This document shows, piece after piece, positions 24,301 through 37,372 of a stretch of 64,000 nucleotides of DNA. Both the position numbers and the translations under genes were made by a program. Below the pieces are notes generated by a model. That model made no database searches, had not been told where the DNA came from, and saw only the letters and a program-made list of their open reading frames with translations. The stretch is taken from contig CALNVZ010003426.1 of assembly GCA_940671915.1 (NCBI GenBank), forward strand, positions 12,897,827 to 12,961,826, in the 5' to 3' direction. Numbering within the stretch: the stretch's first letter is position 1; each line of letters starts with the position of its first letter. Origin of the DNA: Paracentrotus lividus (lineage: Eukaryota; Echinodermata; Echinoidea; Camarodonta; Echinidae).

Positions 24301-24440
24301 AGGTACTTCTTCCACTAAAACTTTGGACTTAAGTACTTCTTCCACTAAAACTATGGACCTAGGTACTTCTTCCACTAAAACTTTGGACTTAAGTACTTCT
24401 TCCACTAAAACTATGGACTTAGGTACTGATTCCACTAAAA
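24301..24440. repeat. 30-bp tandem repeat, about 4.7 units
   Basis: The unit begins AGGTACTTCTTCCACTAAAA and alternates between TTTGGACTTA and TATGGACCTA endings, giving a 60-bp higher-order period. It is repeated identically at 32269-32408. The unit length is a multiple of three, so both strands appear open; I do not regard this as coding. Confidence 0.85.
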
Positions 24441-25236
24441 ATCATCAAGTTTGGAAATGGGGGTTTCCTGTTTGGGGCACTTAGGATTTGATTTTTTTTT
24501 TTCAAAAACTGACTCTTGCACCATTTTCGATGGTGTATCTACAGGAGATTCGGTGCTGTATCCACTGACCAAGGATAGGCATGGAGGAAATAAAATGTCT
24601 TCTTCGCTCCATCCCCCCCCCCCCCAAGATCCGGAGATCAAGATTAGTGTGAGTATACATAAATTTTATCAAATAAACTCATTTTTGAAAAAAATGTGCT
24701 TAAGTAATGACTCATCATATTTTTAACATACTTATAATATTATAGTAAAATGTGATTTTCCACAAACAGTAAAAATCACACATCTGCATGGAACAGTTTT
24801 TTAGTGATAAATCTACAAATTTCGGCGTATGCAATAAGCTCAATAATTTTTCAAAAACTCATGATTATAATAAGCCGACACTTTCTACATTAATTGATAA
24901 TGTCATTATTATCATTATTATTTTCTATAATGATCAGGACATCATAAACGAACAAATTGTATTCATTTCCATACAAAAACAATTTTCCGCCGTTGTCAAT
25001 TCAATGGTTTGGGAGTAGAATATTTAATAAAAGCATGCTCAAGGCTTATCATTTTTCACTTGTAAAGTGATCTGATGCATGATGGGCTACACTAATGTTT
25101 CGATCGGGAATAAAGACCACTAGCCCCACCCCACCTTAATAGCTGTTGACAAAATCATATCATACCATTTAGGCCTAAAGGGTATCGAAATGTATCGAAT
25201 CAGAACCCATGGTTTATACGATATAATACTGGCATG

Positions 25237-28200
25237 TTAAAACAACCAATGGGTGAACTTATATTTTAACCTCATTTTTTCGTTCACTTTTATTCCTTTA
25301 TCTTTTGGTGCAGCAACGACTTCGTTTTCGAGACTTGTTCCCCGTTTCAGAATTATCATTATTCGTTAATTGTGGACCGGCAATAGCTTCTTCAGTGTTG
25401 TCTTTGTTCTCGCTAGCCTGATCACTGACTCGAACTTCATTTGATGTTGCGACATCAGTATTTTGTGCATTGCTACTGTCACTTGTTTCGTGTAAATTTC
25501 CAACAGCGTCATTGGATTTCAATGTATGTTCTTCAGCAGACGCGTTATTTGTTCAGGAAGTGGAGAGCCATTTTTAGAGTTCGACTTGCTCTTATTTGAT
25601 GCAACCGAAATCCGCCCTGATTTCGTGCTTCTTCGAGATGCGACTGAAAGCCTCCCTGATCTGTTACTCTTTTGGGATGCGACGGAAGATCTCCCGCCAG
25701 ACTGTTCATGCTTCGGTGTGGGAGCCAATCTATTTGATGATGAACTTTTATAAGAACTTGCAGATATTACGACCAGTGGGGCTACCCACGTTCGACTTTA
25801 CGGACAGGCGACCCGAAACCCTACTTGTCTCTCGCCTTCGTTCTCCTCCTGTATCTGTCCGGCATTTGTAGGTGTCCTGGTTGGTGATGGTGTTCTTGAA
25901 CGCTTGCTTGATTTGGCGGTGCAGGCCGGGATAGACTCCTTCGAGATGGACCACGACTATGGGTGTACTGAAATTTCGAGAAGGAGTAAAATTAGCTGAT
26001 GGTGAGCCTCTGAATTTTGTTTCTGAAATCGGACCATTATTTGGTGATGTTCGTTTTTTGGATGGCCTTTCTAAGTTGTCTCGTTTTACCATTGGGTTAT
26101 CCCCTGAGTTGTCTAGGTTAGTAGGCGAATCCTTTTTGAAAGATTCTGTTTCTATTTTGACTGGGTAACATTAGAATCTCCACAGGTTCCACACTTCCAC
26201 ATCAATGAGTTGCTCTGGATCTCCCAGGGATGTGGTAACGGGCACACTGGATACCCCCTCTCCTGTAAATGCGAAATGACCATCCTTATCCACATCTCTG
26301 TAAGGTCAGAAGCGATGACGGCTTCCCCATCATCATAGGAGGCCTGTACTCGTGAGATGATACTGTTTCTCCTCTACCAGATGGCATATCTGCGTCGGGC
26401 TTCTTTCATCTTCTAGACGAGGAGTCATGCCACCATCACCATCTTCTGATACTTCTCCATCTTTGACGGCCATCATGTTTCTCGTCTTCTTTCTTTAGAT
26501 ATTTAAGAAGCCTTTCGAAATCAGCGTGACGTTGTGGTTGCTTGAATAAATCCAACGGTTTTTTACTCGTCCCCTCGTATACCATTTCCAACAAAGCGGT
26601 GGTACCCGATTTTCTAAGCTTTCGTAACTTTCTTGCTTCCAAGATTATGTCTCTGTTCGCAAGGAGTTGCAATTCAAGGTAGTCCGGACCTTTACTACGT
26701 TTGTGCTTTGCGGTATGGAACTCATCATCAATGCCGATGTCTGGAAGCTCTGGATCCTTCAGTGGGGTGAGGGGTTTCTGGTCTCGGATCAAGTTGGGGC
26801 TTCTTCTTACCCCTGGTTCCGGATTAGCTGGCCTTCGACATCATCTGGCAAACCATAATCTAACTCATAATTCAAAGCATACGCGATTCCTTATTTCACG
26901 TTGTGATCCGTTAAGGACTTAGCCAAACTTGAATGGCTCGCGTATGGCTTCGAAGCTCGGGATGTGCTTTCGGTTTCCGCTACCTCTTTCTCCTTTGCTT
27001 GGGTAGCATCCAAGCCCTCCTTACTTTCATGATCATCTGGTTTCTTCTTTGACTCTTCTTCTTTCTTATGCACATCGGCCTCATTTTCTGTTTGGACCTA
27101 TCTCCATAGTCTTAGATGTTTGAGCTACAGGATCTTCAGCAGGATATTCTGTTACATTGCCTTCTTGAACCTGTGGCCCGGTTCGTTCCCATCCTGCTCA
27201 TTGACGGGCTTTATTTCGTTTTCAGTGCTTCCATTGTCCTCACTTTTATCTTGCTTGGTTCTTTCTCAACTTCAGAGTTGCTTCCCTCTGCAGGTTGCCC
27301 TACGCTACTATTTTCTTTAAGTTCATCATTTTCATTTGCAGGGTTTTCCCTTTTTGTTCTGGCGCATCTTCTGCGTTAAGTTTGTCTACATCATTTGTCG
27401 ACTGTCAGTCGTATCTTCGTTTTCTTCTTGAATCGTTTTGAACCCCGCTTCTTCTTCTCCATCCGTCGTTTCATCATTCACTTTGTCCACCGCTTTTTCG
27501 TTATTCTGGTCACCCGGCTCGTTTGGCGGGAGTTCATTAGGAGTTTCTGGCTTTTCTTCTTCACTTTGATTCTCAATGGTATCATTTGAAGGGGTCCTTG
27601 GTTTTGATTCCTCTTTCGGCTTCCCTTTTTCCTTTAAATAATTTGGACATGAAGCCAGCCGTCTTCGTAAACTTTGTGCTTTTCTGATTAGGCGACGCCT
27701 TTCTATTAGGCGAGGCAGGTTTGCTCTCTTTTTCTGTGGTCTTCTCTTCGGATTTGTTGGTTGTTGGAGTTGTCGTATCTTCTTTAATTATCTCCTGTTG
27801 CTGTCCTCCTTGGGAGTCTGTGTTGCTGCCCTGCTCCATGCCTGGCGCGAATTTCTTGCACTCTCCAGTTCCTCTTGGATAGCTTCCATTGTCGGTTGCT
27901 TAGCAACAGCACCAACCTTTCGACTGCCTCTTCCTGCTGATGATTTCTTGCTAGATGAGGAGGTGGTCTTCCTCTGCCCCTTCCTCTACCGCGACCACGC
28001 CCTCTTCCTCGCCACCCCACCTCGTCCCCTTCCTCACCCCCTGAGTCAGGATGTGCTTGTCTCTCAGACTGGGATGCTTCCTTTTCTTGTTCCACCCTCC
28101 TTAGCTCAGCCTCTCGTTTTGTCTCTCATTTCGGCCTTTTCCGCAGCTTCCTTTTCCCTTAAAGCCCTCTCCCTCTGCCTCGCTCCTCCTCTTTCCGTTT

Positions 28201-28418
28201 CGCAGCTTCTTCCTTCTGTCGTTTCTTCTCCAACTTCTTTTGCTTCTTTAGCTCGTTCATCTTATCTAACTTCCTTAGCGATTCCTCTCGCCCTCCTCTT
28301 CCGCTGCCAATTCATCATCCTCTTCTTCCTCTTCCGATTCGTCATCTTGAGGCTTCTCCTCTTTTCTTCTTCCTCTTCGCCTTCCCACGTAGGCGAAAGT
28401 CTCGATGGCCGCGGCCAT
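25237..28418 (-). pseudogene. Frame-broken copy of the 1,070-aa disordered-protein gene
   Basis: The same gene as 33199-36411 at near identity, from the start-codon position 28418-28416 to the stop at 25239-25237. Many single-base deletions and insertions break it into short frames on the minus strand (for example near 25545, 27630, 28010 and 28190). Because similar indels occur in flanking non-coding sequence of this copy, the breaks are probably sequence errors in a duplicate contig rather than true pseudogenisation. Treat it as one locus with the intact copy until shown otherwise. Confidence 0.75.
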
Positions 28419-28510
28419 TGTACTAGGGATGATCTGTTGATGTTTCACAGCCCGTCTACATCGTCTAAAATCATGATGTCTTGGTTGTTACAGTCCCTGG
28501 AAAGAGGGTA

Positions 28511-30692
28511 ATCGTTTTAATGAAGCATAACTAAGAATCTTCATTTTCACATTTACAACTATAAAATAAAAACATAATCATTATAATCACATCAACTTCA
28601 ATCAACATATGAACTCATTTGATTACTGAAACGCATTGACCATCAGTACTGTTTTCTTGAAACCAAATTGCAGAACTAATTTAAATGTATAGTAAGTGCC
28701 ACTTTTATATAGCGCATATCACATAATATGCATGATAATATATTGCTCTTGAATATTGATTGAACACTCATGTAAACATCTGCATTGTTGAAATGATTCT
28801 AAACACTTACCACAGATATCAAACCCTATCCAACCTATCAAAATACGATTAGCCCAGGAGACTCCCCCACCCCTCAATAGAACATTAAATTATCCATAGC
28901 TACCCTAATTCACAATATCCAGGGCCGCTACTTCTATGAATCTAACCCTAACTCAAATCGGGGGTAGTTGTTATTGGGTAATTGTCTATGCTAACATTAC
29001 CCCCCCTCCCCCGGGGGGTTTGGAGGGGGGGGGGTTGTGAGATATTCAACACGGGTAGGTGTAAAATACGAATTGATATAATATCTCATATTAAGCGACA
29101 TCTTATAATATACTATGATCAGATGTTATTATTAAAACTGCATGTATTTGCGTCAAAAAATCCCCCCTATGATATTAAAATCTAGTAAAAATTTGTTACC
29201 TTAATAATTATTGTTTGATATTTGACATGGCCATCAGGATGTGAGTACTGCAATGTCAAGATAAGACAAACAACAACAAAAACATATTACTAATATATAT
29301 TTTGTAAGACTTCTCACCTCAACCTGCTCATCAGGGAACACAGTCTGTGCATGTCGTTGTTGTGCATCGAATAACTGTCATCATCATACTTTTATAATTG
29401 TTCCTGAGTGGGGGAAAGAAATGTGAAACAGATTATGCACCAAATCACAAGGTATGTTCCCGCAATCAATGTTTGTTGTTGCCCCTGCTACATGTGTTCT
29501 TCAGAATTTAGACTCGCTCCTTCATTTATTTGTCTTTAAGTATGAGTTATACCCCCACCTCCGCCAAAAAAAATTGAAAATTAATAATAATAATAACAAT
29601 GAAAATAAAAAATAAAGAAGAAAAAAAAAGAGATCTCGGACAACTAGCCAGGCCATCTAGCCCACAAGAAATTAATAATAATAATGAACGTTTCTCATAG
29701 CGCATATCACTCACATAAGAAAGTCGCTATATGTACCTCCTAACCCGAGCATTCAGTATGTACGTATATCTCCCTCCGGGGTAATGATATTGTCCACCGA
29801 TCTCGGAAAGCAAGAATTCTCTAAATCAATTTTTTTTTTTTTTTTAATACACATACCTTTTAAAACTTTTACATATCGTCTATTATCTTTAAACTATGAA
29901 GTTCAAATAAATACGATATTCGCTATAATTCTGATGATATTCTCTTGGAAAATAATTGGTATATCTATATTACTAAAATCTGACATGGATTAGCAATATG
30001 ATTATACACATTCTGACATAGGTTAACTCAAAATAATTGCTACATCATGACCATGACTATCGGTAAGGACAAAACGTAAAGTTACCAAATAATATAAAAT
30101 TGCTCACCTTATGATCCAAAGTCAATTTTAATTTTATCACCGTCTTATTACATGTTGTAAAATACTTCGGGCTGTACTCCATTCGTATTTTGTATCGTGT
30201 TGTTTTATATAGCACTATTGTAAGTTTCGGAAGGGAAAATCAATATCCACATACACCTCCCCTTTTATTAGTAACTCAGACACCAGCGGGCGCCATGGGC
30301 TTCTCTGTTTCTTCTATAATAATATTGTGCGGAAGATGAAAAAAAAGTTTTAGAAAATGAATACATAAATTAAAATAAAAAAAAACACTAAAATCTTTAT
30401 TTAAAAAAATTCTTATACATTCTGTATATGTGCGTCTCTTTATTTCCTTTCTTACTTCATTATTTCCTTTTACGTCTGTCTTTCTTTCTTTCTTTTTCTC
30501 TCACACACATCATATTCTTATATGCTCTTCTTTTATTTTTTTTTCCTTTGTCTCACTGTCTTTCCCTCTCGTATTCTTTTTCTATTTCATCACCGTGACT
30601 GTCTCTGACTGCCGTTTATACGTGTATAAGCAGTTATAAAAAAAGGATACAAAACTGAATGAGACTAGTCACACTGTTATGTTGGTCGGTGG
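28511..30692. other. Non-coding part of duplicated block, copy 1
   Basis: Collinear with 36500-38655. Contains poly-T, (AAT)n and (TTTC)n tracts and a candidate leader exon equivalent to 37282-37372. No other gene was seen. Confidence 0.5.
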
Positions 30693-30705
30693 AGATCTCT
30701 CTCTT

Positions 30706-30730
30706 NNNNNNNNNNNNNNNNNNNNNNNNN
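30706..30730. other. Assembly gap (25 N)
   Basis: A fixed-length N run inside what is probably the (CT)n border of the duplicated block, separating copy 1 from copy 2. Confidence 0.98.
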
Positions 30731-32268
30731 CTTTCACCCTCTCTTGTTCTTACCCACTTCTTCTATTTCTCATCATATCTCTTTTCGGGAAGTTTACCTT
30801 GAAATTATATGTTTACCGGGGGAAAATAGAATAGTAATATGGGTATGAGTGCAGATTTGAAGAAAATCCACCAAAGAATAACGAATTATGTGAATGTGGA
30901 AAGTTTTAATGTTATCATTTGCGAACTGCTCTCCCATATGAACGATGAATGTAGATTCCATAAATTTGTCCCCTTTTAATGGATTTTAGTGTGAGAATAG
31001 ATCTATTTACATTTTTTTGTTAACATTGTATAAAAACTTTGGTTTGGTGATTGGGACCCCATTGGGGAAAATCATTGTTGTCTTCTTTTTTTTTTGGGGG
31101 GGGGGGAGAAAGTTTATTGAATTTACAATAATAACACAATAAGGAAGATCGGCTTAAAAGAGACATCAAAAACAAAAAAGAGGGGTACTTCCTACCTTCA
31201 TAACTTCGTTCTTGGATTCAAAGATTTTCTTCAAACATTCACTCATACTTTTATTTTATTTTCTGCTTATAAAAATATATAATAATGAAATTTTATGGTA
31301 AACGTCCCCTTTGTATATTTAAGGCTTGGAATATCCTGATTTCCTGCGTTGACATAGCAAAAAGGGGAACATCTGAAAAATCAGTCACGTTGATAATAAT
31401 AATGTTTATAGATAGAAAGTTAATTTGAAGAGTTTAGTGAAAGAAGTACTTAAATCACAAAATACTAGTTCTGAGATACAAGGGTTTGAATATTTCAAAC
31501 TATCCTGCACATCACAAATTTCAGATTCAAACTTGGTGGAGTTAATTGATAAGGCAGAAGAAGCATACAGTGGTAGCAGTGGTATACCCATTCTAGGGCA
31601 CTTTTTCATTTTATTTTTTTTAGCTTAAGGGGCGGCCCCCTTTCCCTTGGATCTGCGACTGTCTGACACCAATACTCAAAACATGCTATTAAGTTTAAAA
31701 AGAAAATTGCAATGAAACATTTCACGTGGGATGGAAAAAAAGCCTACCCAAACATTTTTCATTTTTTTTTTTTTTTTTTTTTTGTCGGGGGGGGGGGGGC
31801 TTTCTATTTTTAAGGGGCGGGCATCTTTTGACCCCTCCCGTATCCACGTATGAACATTTATCTTTTGACTTAAAACCGCAACATTGCCGTGAAACCTTGC
31901 GTTATTGAACCTTGACGCATCCCAATTTTGTATTCTTTTTTGGGGGCGGGAGGAGGTGAAAACTGATCAATAGCCCCTCCCCCGCCTTGTTTCAGACATT
32001 AAACGCCCAACATTGTTCATAATAAACTTACATTCCTACCCTACTCAGAAACACACTGCTTATGTTGTTGTTCTAACCCTCCCCCCCCCGCCCCTCCCCC
32101 GCCCATACGAAAAAAAAATGTTGAGCGCCGCCACAAAGCACCCCCTCACGTTGCTGTCAGCCAAATTTTAGTAAATATTTTCTGGGGTCTCCCAATACCT
32201 AAAAATGTGCGGAGCTGCCACACCCCTCTTCCCCTAACAAAATCTTTGACCCAAGATTGGGTGGTCTT

Positions 32269-32408
32269 AGGTACTTCTTCCACTAAAACTTTGGACTTAA
32301 GTACTTCTTCCACTAAAACTATGGACCTAGGTACTTCTTCCACTAAAACTTTGGACTTAAGTACTTCTTCCACTAAAACTATGGACTTAGGTACTGATTC
32401 CACTAAAA
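32269..32408. repeat. 30-bp tandem repeat (copy 2)
   Basis: Same array as 24301-24440, downstream of the minus-strand 1,070-aa gene. Confidence 0.85.
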
Positions 32409-33198
32409 ATCATCAAGTTTGGAAATGGGGGTTTCCTGTTTGGGGCACTTAGGATTTGATTTTTTTTTTTCAAAACTGACTCTTGCACCATTTTTCTGAT
32501 GGTGTATACTGACAGGAAGGCATGGAGGAAAAAATGTGCTTCTTCGGCTCTCAAATCCCCCCCCCCCCCCCCAACGACTCCGGAAGAGTCAAGGGATTGA
32601 GTGAGTGAGTATACATAAATTTTATCAAATAAACTCATTTTTGAAAAAAATGTGACTTAAGTAATGACTCATCATATTTTTAACATACTTATAATATTAT
32701 AGTAAATATGTGATTTTTCCACAAACAGTAAAAATCACACATCTGCATGGAACAGTTTTTTTAGTGATAAATCTACAAATTTCGGCGTATGCAATAAGCT
32801 CAATAATTTTTCAAAAACCTCATGATTATAATAAGCCGACACTTTCTACATTAATTGATAATGTCATTATTATCATTATTATTTTTCTATAATGATCAGG
32901 ACATCATAAACGAACAAATTGTATTCATTTCCATACAAAAACAATTTTCGCCGTTGTCAATTCAATGGTTTTGGGAGTAGAATATTTAATAAAAGCATGC
33001 TCAAGGCTTATCATTTTTCACTTGTAAAGTGATCTGATGCATGATGGGCTACACTAATGTTTCGATCGGGAATAAAGACCACTAGCCCCACCCCACCTTA
33101 ATAGCTGTTGACAAAATCATATCATACCATTTAGGCCTAAAGGGTATCGAAATGTATCGAATCAGAACCCATGGTTTATACGATATAATACTGGCATG

Positions 33199-36100
33199 TT
33201 AAAACAACCAATGGGTGAACTTATTTTTAACCTCATTTTTCGTTTCACTTTTATTTCCTTTATCTTTTGGTGCAGCAACGACTTCGTTTCGAGACTTGTT
33301 CCCCGTTTCAGAATTATCATTATTCGTTAATTGTGGACCGGCAATAGCTTCTTCAGTGTTGTCTTTGTTCTCGCTAGCCTGATCACTGACTCGAACTTCA
33401 TTTGATGTTGCGACATCAGTATTTTGTGCATTGCTACTGTCACTTGTTTCGTGTAAATTTCCAACAGCGTCATTGGATTTCAATGTATGTTCTTCAGCAG
33501 ACGCGTTAGTTTGTTCAGGAAGTGGAGAGCCATTTTTAGAGTTCGACTTGCTCTTATTTGATGCAACCGAAATCCGCCCTGATTTCGTGCTTCTTCGAGA
33601 TGCGACTGAAAGCCTCCCTGATCTGTTACTCTTTTGGGATGCGACGGAAGATCTCCCGCCAGACTGTTCATGCTTCGGTGTGGGAGCCAATCTATTTGAT
33701 GATGAACTTTTATAAGAACTTGCAGATATACGACCAGTGGGGCTACCCACGTTCGACTTTACGGACAGGCGACCCGAAACCCTACTTGTCTTCTCGCCTT
33801 CGTTCTCCTCCTGTATCTGTCCGGCATTTGTAGGTGTCCTGGTTGGTGATGGTGTTCCTTGAACGCTTGCTTGATTTGGCGGTGCAGGCCGGGATAGACT
33901 CCTTCGAGATGGACCACGACTATGGGGTGTACTGAAATTTCGAGAAGGAGTAAAATTAGCTGATGGTGAGCCTCTGAATTTTGTTTCTGAAATCGGACCA
34001 TTATTTGGTGATGTTCGTTTTTTGGATGGCCTTTCTAAGTTGTCTCGTTTTACCATTGGGTTATCCCCTGAGTTGTCTAGGTTAGTAGGCGAATCCTTTT
34101 TGAAAGATTCTGTTTCTATTTTGACTGTGGTAACATTAGAATCCTCCACAGGTTCCACCACTTCCACATCAATGAGTTGCTCTGGATCTCCCAGGGATGT
34201 GGTAACGGGCACACTGGATACCCCCTCTCCTGTAAATGCGAAATGACCATCCTTATCCACATCTCTGTTAAGGTCAGAAGCGATGACGGCTTCCCCATCA
34301 TCAATAGGAGGCCTGTACTCGTGAGATGATACTGTTTCTCCTCTACCAGATGGCATATCTGCGTCGGGCTTCTTTTCATCTTCTAGACGAGGAGTCATGC
34401 CACCATCACCATCTTCTGATACTTCTCCATCTTTCGACGGGCCATCATGTTTCTCGTCTTCTTTCTTTAGATATTTAAGAAGCCTTTCGAAATCAGCGTG
34501 ACGTTGTGGTTGCTTGAATAAATCCAACGGTTTTTTACTCGTCCCCTCGTATACCATTTCCAACAAAGCGGTGGTACCCGATTTTCTAAGCTTTCGTAAC
34601 TTTCTTGCTTCCAAGATTATGTCTCTGTTCGCAAGGAGTTGCAATTCAAGGTAGTCCGGACCTTTACTACGTTTGTGCTTTGCGGTATGGAACTCATCAT
34701 CAATGCCGATGTCTGGAAGCTCTGGATCCTTCAGTGGGGGTGAGGGGTTTACTGGTCTCGGATCAAGTTGGGGCTTCTTCTTACCCCCTGGTTCCGGATT
34801 AGCTGGCCTTTCGACATCATCTGGCAAACCATAATCTAACTCATAATTCAAAGCATACTGCGATTCCTCATTTTTCACGTTGTGATCCGTTAAGGACTTA
34901 GCCAAACTTGAATGGCTCGCGTATGGCTTCGAAGCTCGGGATGTGCTTTCGGTTTCCGCTACCTCTTTCTCCTTTGCTTGGGTAGCATCCAAGCCCTCCT
35001 TACTTTCATGATCATCTGGTTTCTTCTTTGACTCTTCTTCTTTCTTATGCACATCGGCCTCATTTTCTGTTTGGATGCCTATCTCCATAGTCTTAGATGT
35101 TTGAGCTACAGGATCTTCAGCAGGATATTCTGTTACATTGCCTTCTTGAACCTGTGGCCCGGTCTCGTTCCCATCCTGCTCATTGACGGGCTTTATTTCG
35201 TTTTCAGTGCTTCCATTGTCCTCACTTTTATCTTTGCTTGGTTCTTTCTCAACTTCAGAGTTGCTTCCCTCTGCAGGTTGCCCTACGCTACTATTTTCTT
35301 TAAGTTCATCATTTTCATTTGCAGGGTTTTCCCCTTTTTGTTCTGGCGCATCTTCTGCGTTAAGTTTGTCTACATCATTTGTCGGACTGTCAGTCGTATC
35401 TTCGTTTTCTTCTTGAATCGTTTTGAACCCCGCTTCTTCTTCTCCATCCGTCGTTTCATCATTCACTTTGTCCACCGCTTTTTCGTTATTCTGGTCACCC
35501 GGCTCGTTTGGCGGGAGTTCATTAGGAGTTTCTGGCTTTTCTTTTTCACTTTGATTCTCAATGGTATCATTTGAAGGGGTCCTTGGTTTTGATTCCTCTT
35601 TCGGCTTCCCTTTTCCTTTAAATAATTTGGACATGAAGCCAGCCGTCTTCGTAAACTTTGTGCTTTTCTGATTAGGCGACGCCTTTCTATTAGGCGAGGC
35701 AGGTTTGCTCTCTTTTTCTGTGGTCTTCTCTTCGGATTTGTTGGTTGTTGGAGTTGTCGTATCTTCTTTAATTATCTCCTTGTTGCTGTCCTCCTTGGGA
35801 GTCTGTGTTGCTGCCCTGCTCCATGCCTGGCGCGAATTTCTTGCACTCTCCAGTTCCTCTTGGATAGCTTCCATTGTCGGTTGCTTAGCAACAGCACCAA
35901 CCTTTCGACTGCCTCTTCCTGCTGATGATTTCTTGCTAGATGGAGGAGGTGGTCTTCCTCTGCCCCTTCCTCTACCGCGACCACGCCCTCTTCCTCGCAC
36001 CCCACCTCGTCCCCTTCCTCGACCCCCTGAGTCAGGATGTGCTTGTCTCTCAGACTGGGATGCTTCCTTTTCTTGTTCCACCCTCCTTAGCTCAGCCTCT

Positions 36101-36411
36101 CGTTTTTGTCTCTCTATTTCGGCCTTTTCCGCAGCTTCCTTTTCCCTTAAAGCCCTCTCCCTCTGCCTCGCCTCCTCCTCTTTCCGTTTCGCAGCTTCTT
36201 CCTTCTGTCGTTTCTTCTCCAACTTCTTTTGCTTCTTTAGCTCGTTCATCTTATCTAACTTCCTTAGCGATTCCTCTCGCCTCCTCCTCTCCGCTGCCAA
36301 TTCATCATCCTCTTCTTCCTCTTCCGATTCGTCATCTTGAGGCTTCTCCTCTTTTTTCTTCTTCCTCTTCGCCTTCCCCACGTAGGCGAAAGTCTCGATG
36401 GCCGCGGCCAT
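33199..36411 (-). CDS. Uncharacterised 1,070-aa disordered protein, RG box and RPANP domain
   Basis: Single open exon. I start at the ATG at 36411 (MAAAIETFAY); a longer frame begins at a GTG. A plausible splice acceptor (TTTCCAG) lies at 36489-36491. Order of parts: Lys-rich run (residues ~12-22); acidic run (~28-40); Arg/Lys/Glu coiled region (~42-125); RG box (GRGRGR, ~129-155); MEAIQEE then RQAW (~185-200); amphipathic KFTKTAGFMSKLFKGK (~253-268); acidic disordered linker; conserved domain opening RPANPEP (~533-652); then a Ser/Arg tail with three SGRLSVAS-like repeats and one RSLSRP motif. I do not recognise the family. The parts match the plus-strand giant ORF in the same order, so the two are paralogues arranged head to head. 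RG boxes often bind RNA, but no function is established here. Confidence 0.85.
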   Translation of the reverse strand: MAAAIETFAYVGKAKRKKKKEEKPQDDESEEEEEDDELAAERRRREESLRKLDKMNELKKQKKLEKKRQKEEAAKRKEEEARQRERALREKEAAEKAEIERQKREAELRRVEQEKEASQSERQAHPDSGGRGRGRGGVRGRGRGRGRGRGRGRPPPPSSKKSSAGRGSRKVGAVAKQPTMEAIQEELESARNSRQAWSRAATQTPKEDSNKEIIKEDTTTPTTNKSEEKTTEKESKPASPNRKASPNQKSTKFTKTAGFMSKLFKGKGKPKEESKPRTPSNDTIENQSEKEKPETPNELPPNEPGDQNNEKAVDKVNDETTDGEEEAGFKTIQEENEDTTDSPTNDVDKLNAEDAPEQKGENPANENDELKENSSVGQPAEGSNSEVEKEPSKDKSEDNGSTENEIKPVNEQDGNETGPQVQEGNVTEYPAEDPVAQTSKTMEIGIQTENEADVHKKEEESKKKPDDHESKEGLDATQAKEKEVAETESTSRASKPYASHSSLAKSLTDHNVKNEESQYALNYELDYGLPDDVERPANPEPGGKKKPQLDPRPVNPSPPLKDPELPDIGIDDEFHTAKHKRSKGPDYLELQLLANRDIILEARKLRKLRKSGTTALLEMVYEGTSKKPLDLFKQPQRHADFERLLKYLKKEDEKHDGPSKDGEVSEDGDGGMTPRLEDEKKPDADMPSGRGETVSSHEYRPPIDDGEAVIASDLNRDVDKDGHFAFTGEGVSSVPVTTSLGDPEQLIDVEVVEPVEDSNVTTVKIETESFKKDSPTNLDNSGDNPMVKRDNLERPSKKRTSPNNGPISETKFRGSPSANFTPSRNFSTPHSRGPSRRSLSRPAPPNQASVQGTPSPTRTPTNAGQIQEENEGEKTSRVSGRLSVKSNVGSPTGRISASSYKSSSSNRLAPTPKHEQSGGRSSVASQKSNRSGRLSVASRRSTKSGRISVASNKSKSNSKNGSPLPEQTNASAEEHTLKSNDAVGNLHETSDSSNAQNTDVATSNEVRVSDQASENKDNTEEAIAGPQLTNNDNSETGNKSRNEVVAAPKDKGNKSETKNEVKNKFTHWLF

Positions 36412-37281
36412 TGTACTAGGGATGATCTGTTGATGTTTCACAGCCCGTCTACATCGTCTAAATCATGATGTCTTGGTTGTTACAGTCCCTGGAAAGAGGG
36501 TAATCGTTTTAATGAAGCATAACTAAGAATCTTCATTTTCACATTTACAACTATAAAATAAAAACATAATCATATTAATCACATCAACTTCAAGTCAAAC
36601 ATATGAACTCATTTGATTACTGAAACGCATTGACCATCAGTACTGTTTTCTTGAAACCAAATTGCAGGAACTAATTTAAATGTTATAGTAAGTGCCACTT
36701 TTATATAGCGCATATCACATAATTATGCATGATATATATTGCTCTTGAATATTGATTGAACACTCATGTAAACATCTGCATTGTTGAAATGATTCTAAAA
36801 CACTTACCACAGATATCAAACCCTATCCAACCTATCCAATTACGATTAGCCCAGGAGAACTCCCCCACCCCCTCAATAGAACATTAAATTATCCATAGCT
36901 ACCCCTAATTCACATATCCAGGGCCGCTACTTCTATGAATCTAACCCTAACTCAAATCAGTTTTATTGTTGAAGCTATGCTAACATACCCCCCCTCCCCG
37001 GGGTTTGGAGGGTAACGGGTAGGTGTTAAAATACGAATTGATATAATATCTCATATTAAGCGACATCTTTAATATACTATGATCAGATGTTATTATTAAA
37101 ACTGCATGTATTTGCGTCAAAAAATCCCCCCTATGATATTTAAAATCTAGTAAAAATTTGTTACCTTAATAATTATTGTTTGATATTTGACATGCCATCA
37201 GGATGTGAGTACTGCAATGTCAAGATAAGACAAACAACAACAAAAACATATTACTAATTATATTATTTGTAAGAACTTCTC

Positions 37282-37372
37282 ACCTCAACCTGCTCATCAG
37301 GGAACACAGTCTGTGCATGTCGTTGTTGTGCATCGAATAACTGTCATCATCATACTTTTATAATTGTTCCTG
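37282..37372 (-). other. Candidate non-coding leader exon of the 1,070-aa gene
   Basis: On the minus strand a CCCCCACTCAG acceptor is followed by about 90 bp and then the strong donor GAG|GTGAGA. Conceptual joining to the acceptor at 36489 gives stops before the ATG, so it would be 5' UTR or carry a short uORF. The same arrangement is present in copy 1 near 29320-29410. Inferred from splice signals only. Confidence 0.3.

Larger units (their letters stand above)
22770..30692. repeat. First copy of a ~7.9-kb direct duplication (low-quality copy)
   Basis: Collinear with 30731-38655 throughout, including the coding region, the 30-bp tandem repeats, homopolymers and upstream non-coding DNA. Differences are dominated by one-base indels in coding and non-coding parts alike, a pattern expected of sequencing error more than of selection-free divergence. 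It could be a false (haplotig) duplication or a real recent tandem duplication sequenced poorly. Confidence 0.85.

Noticed and set aside
24178-24484. Overlapping ORFs on both strands with a 10-residue repeat
   Set aside because: They arise from a 30-bp tandem repeat whose length is a multiple of three; no coding signature.
35705-36340. 211-codon plus-strand ORF rich in Leu/Ser/Pro
   Set aside because: Antisense shadow of the Lys/Glu- and RG-rich part of the 1,070-aa protein.
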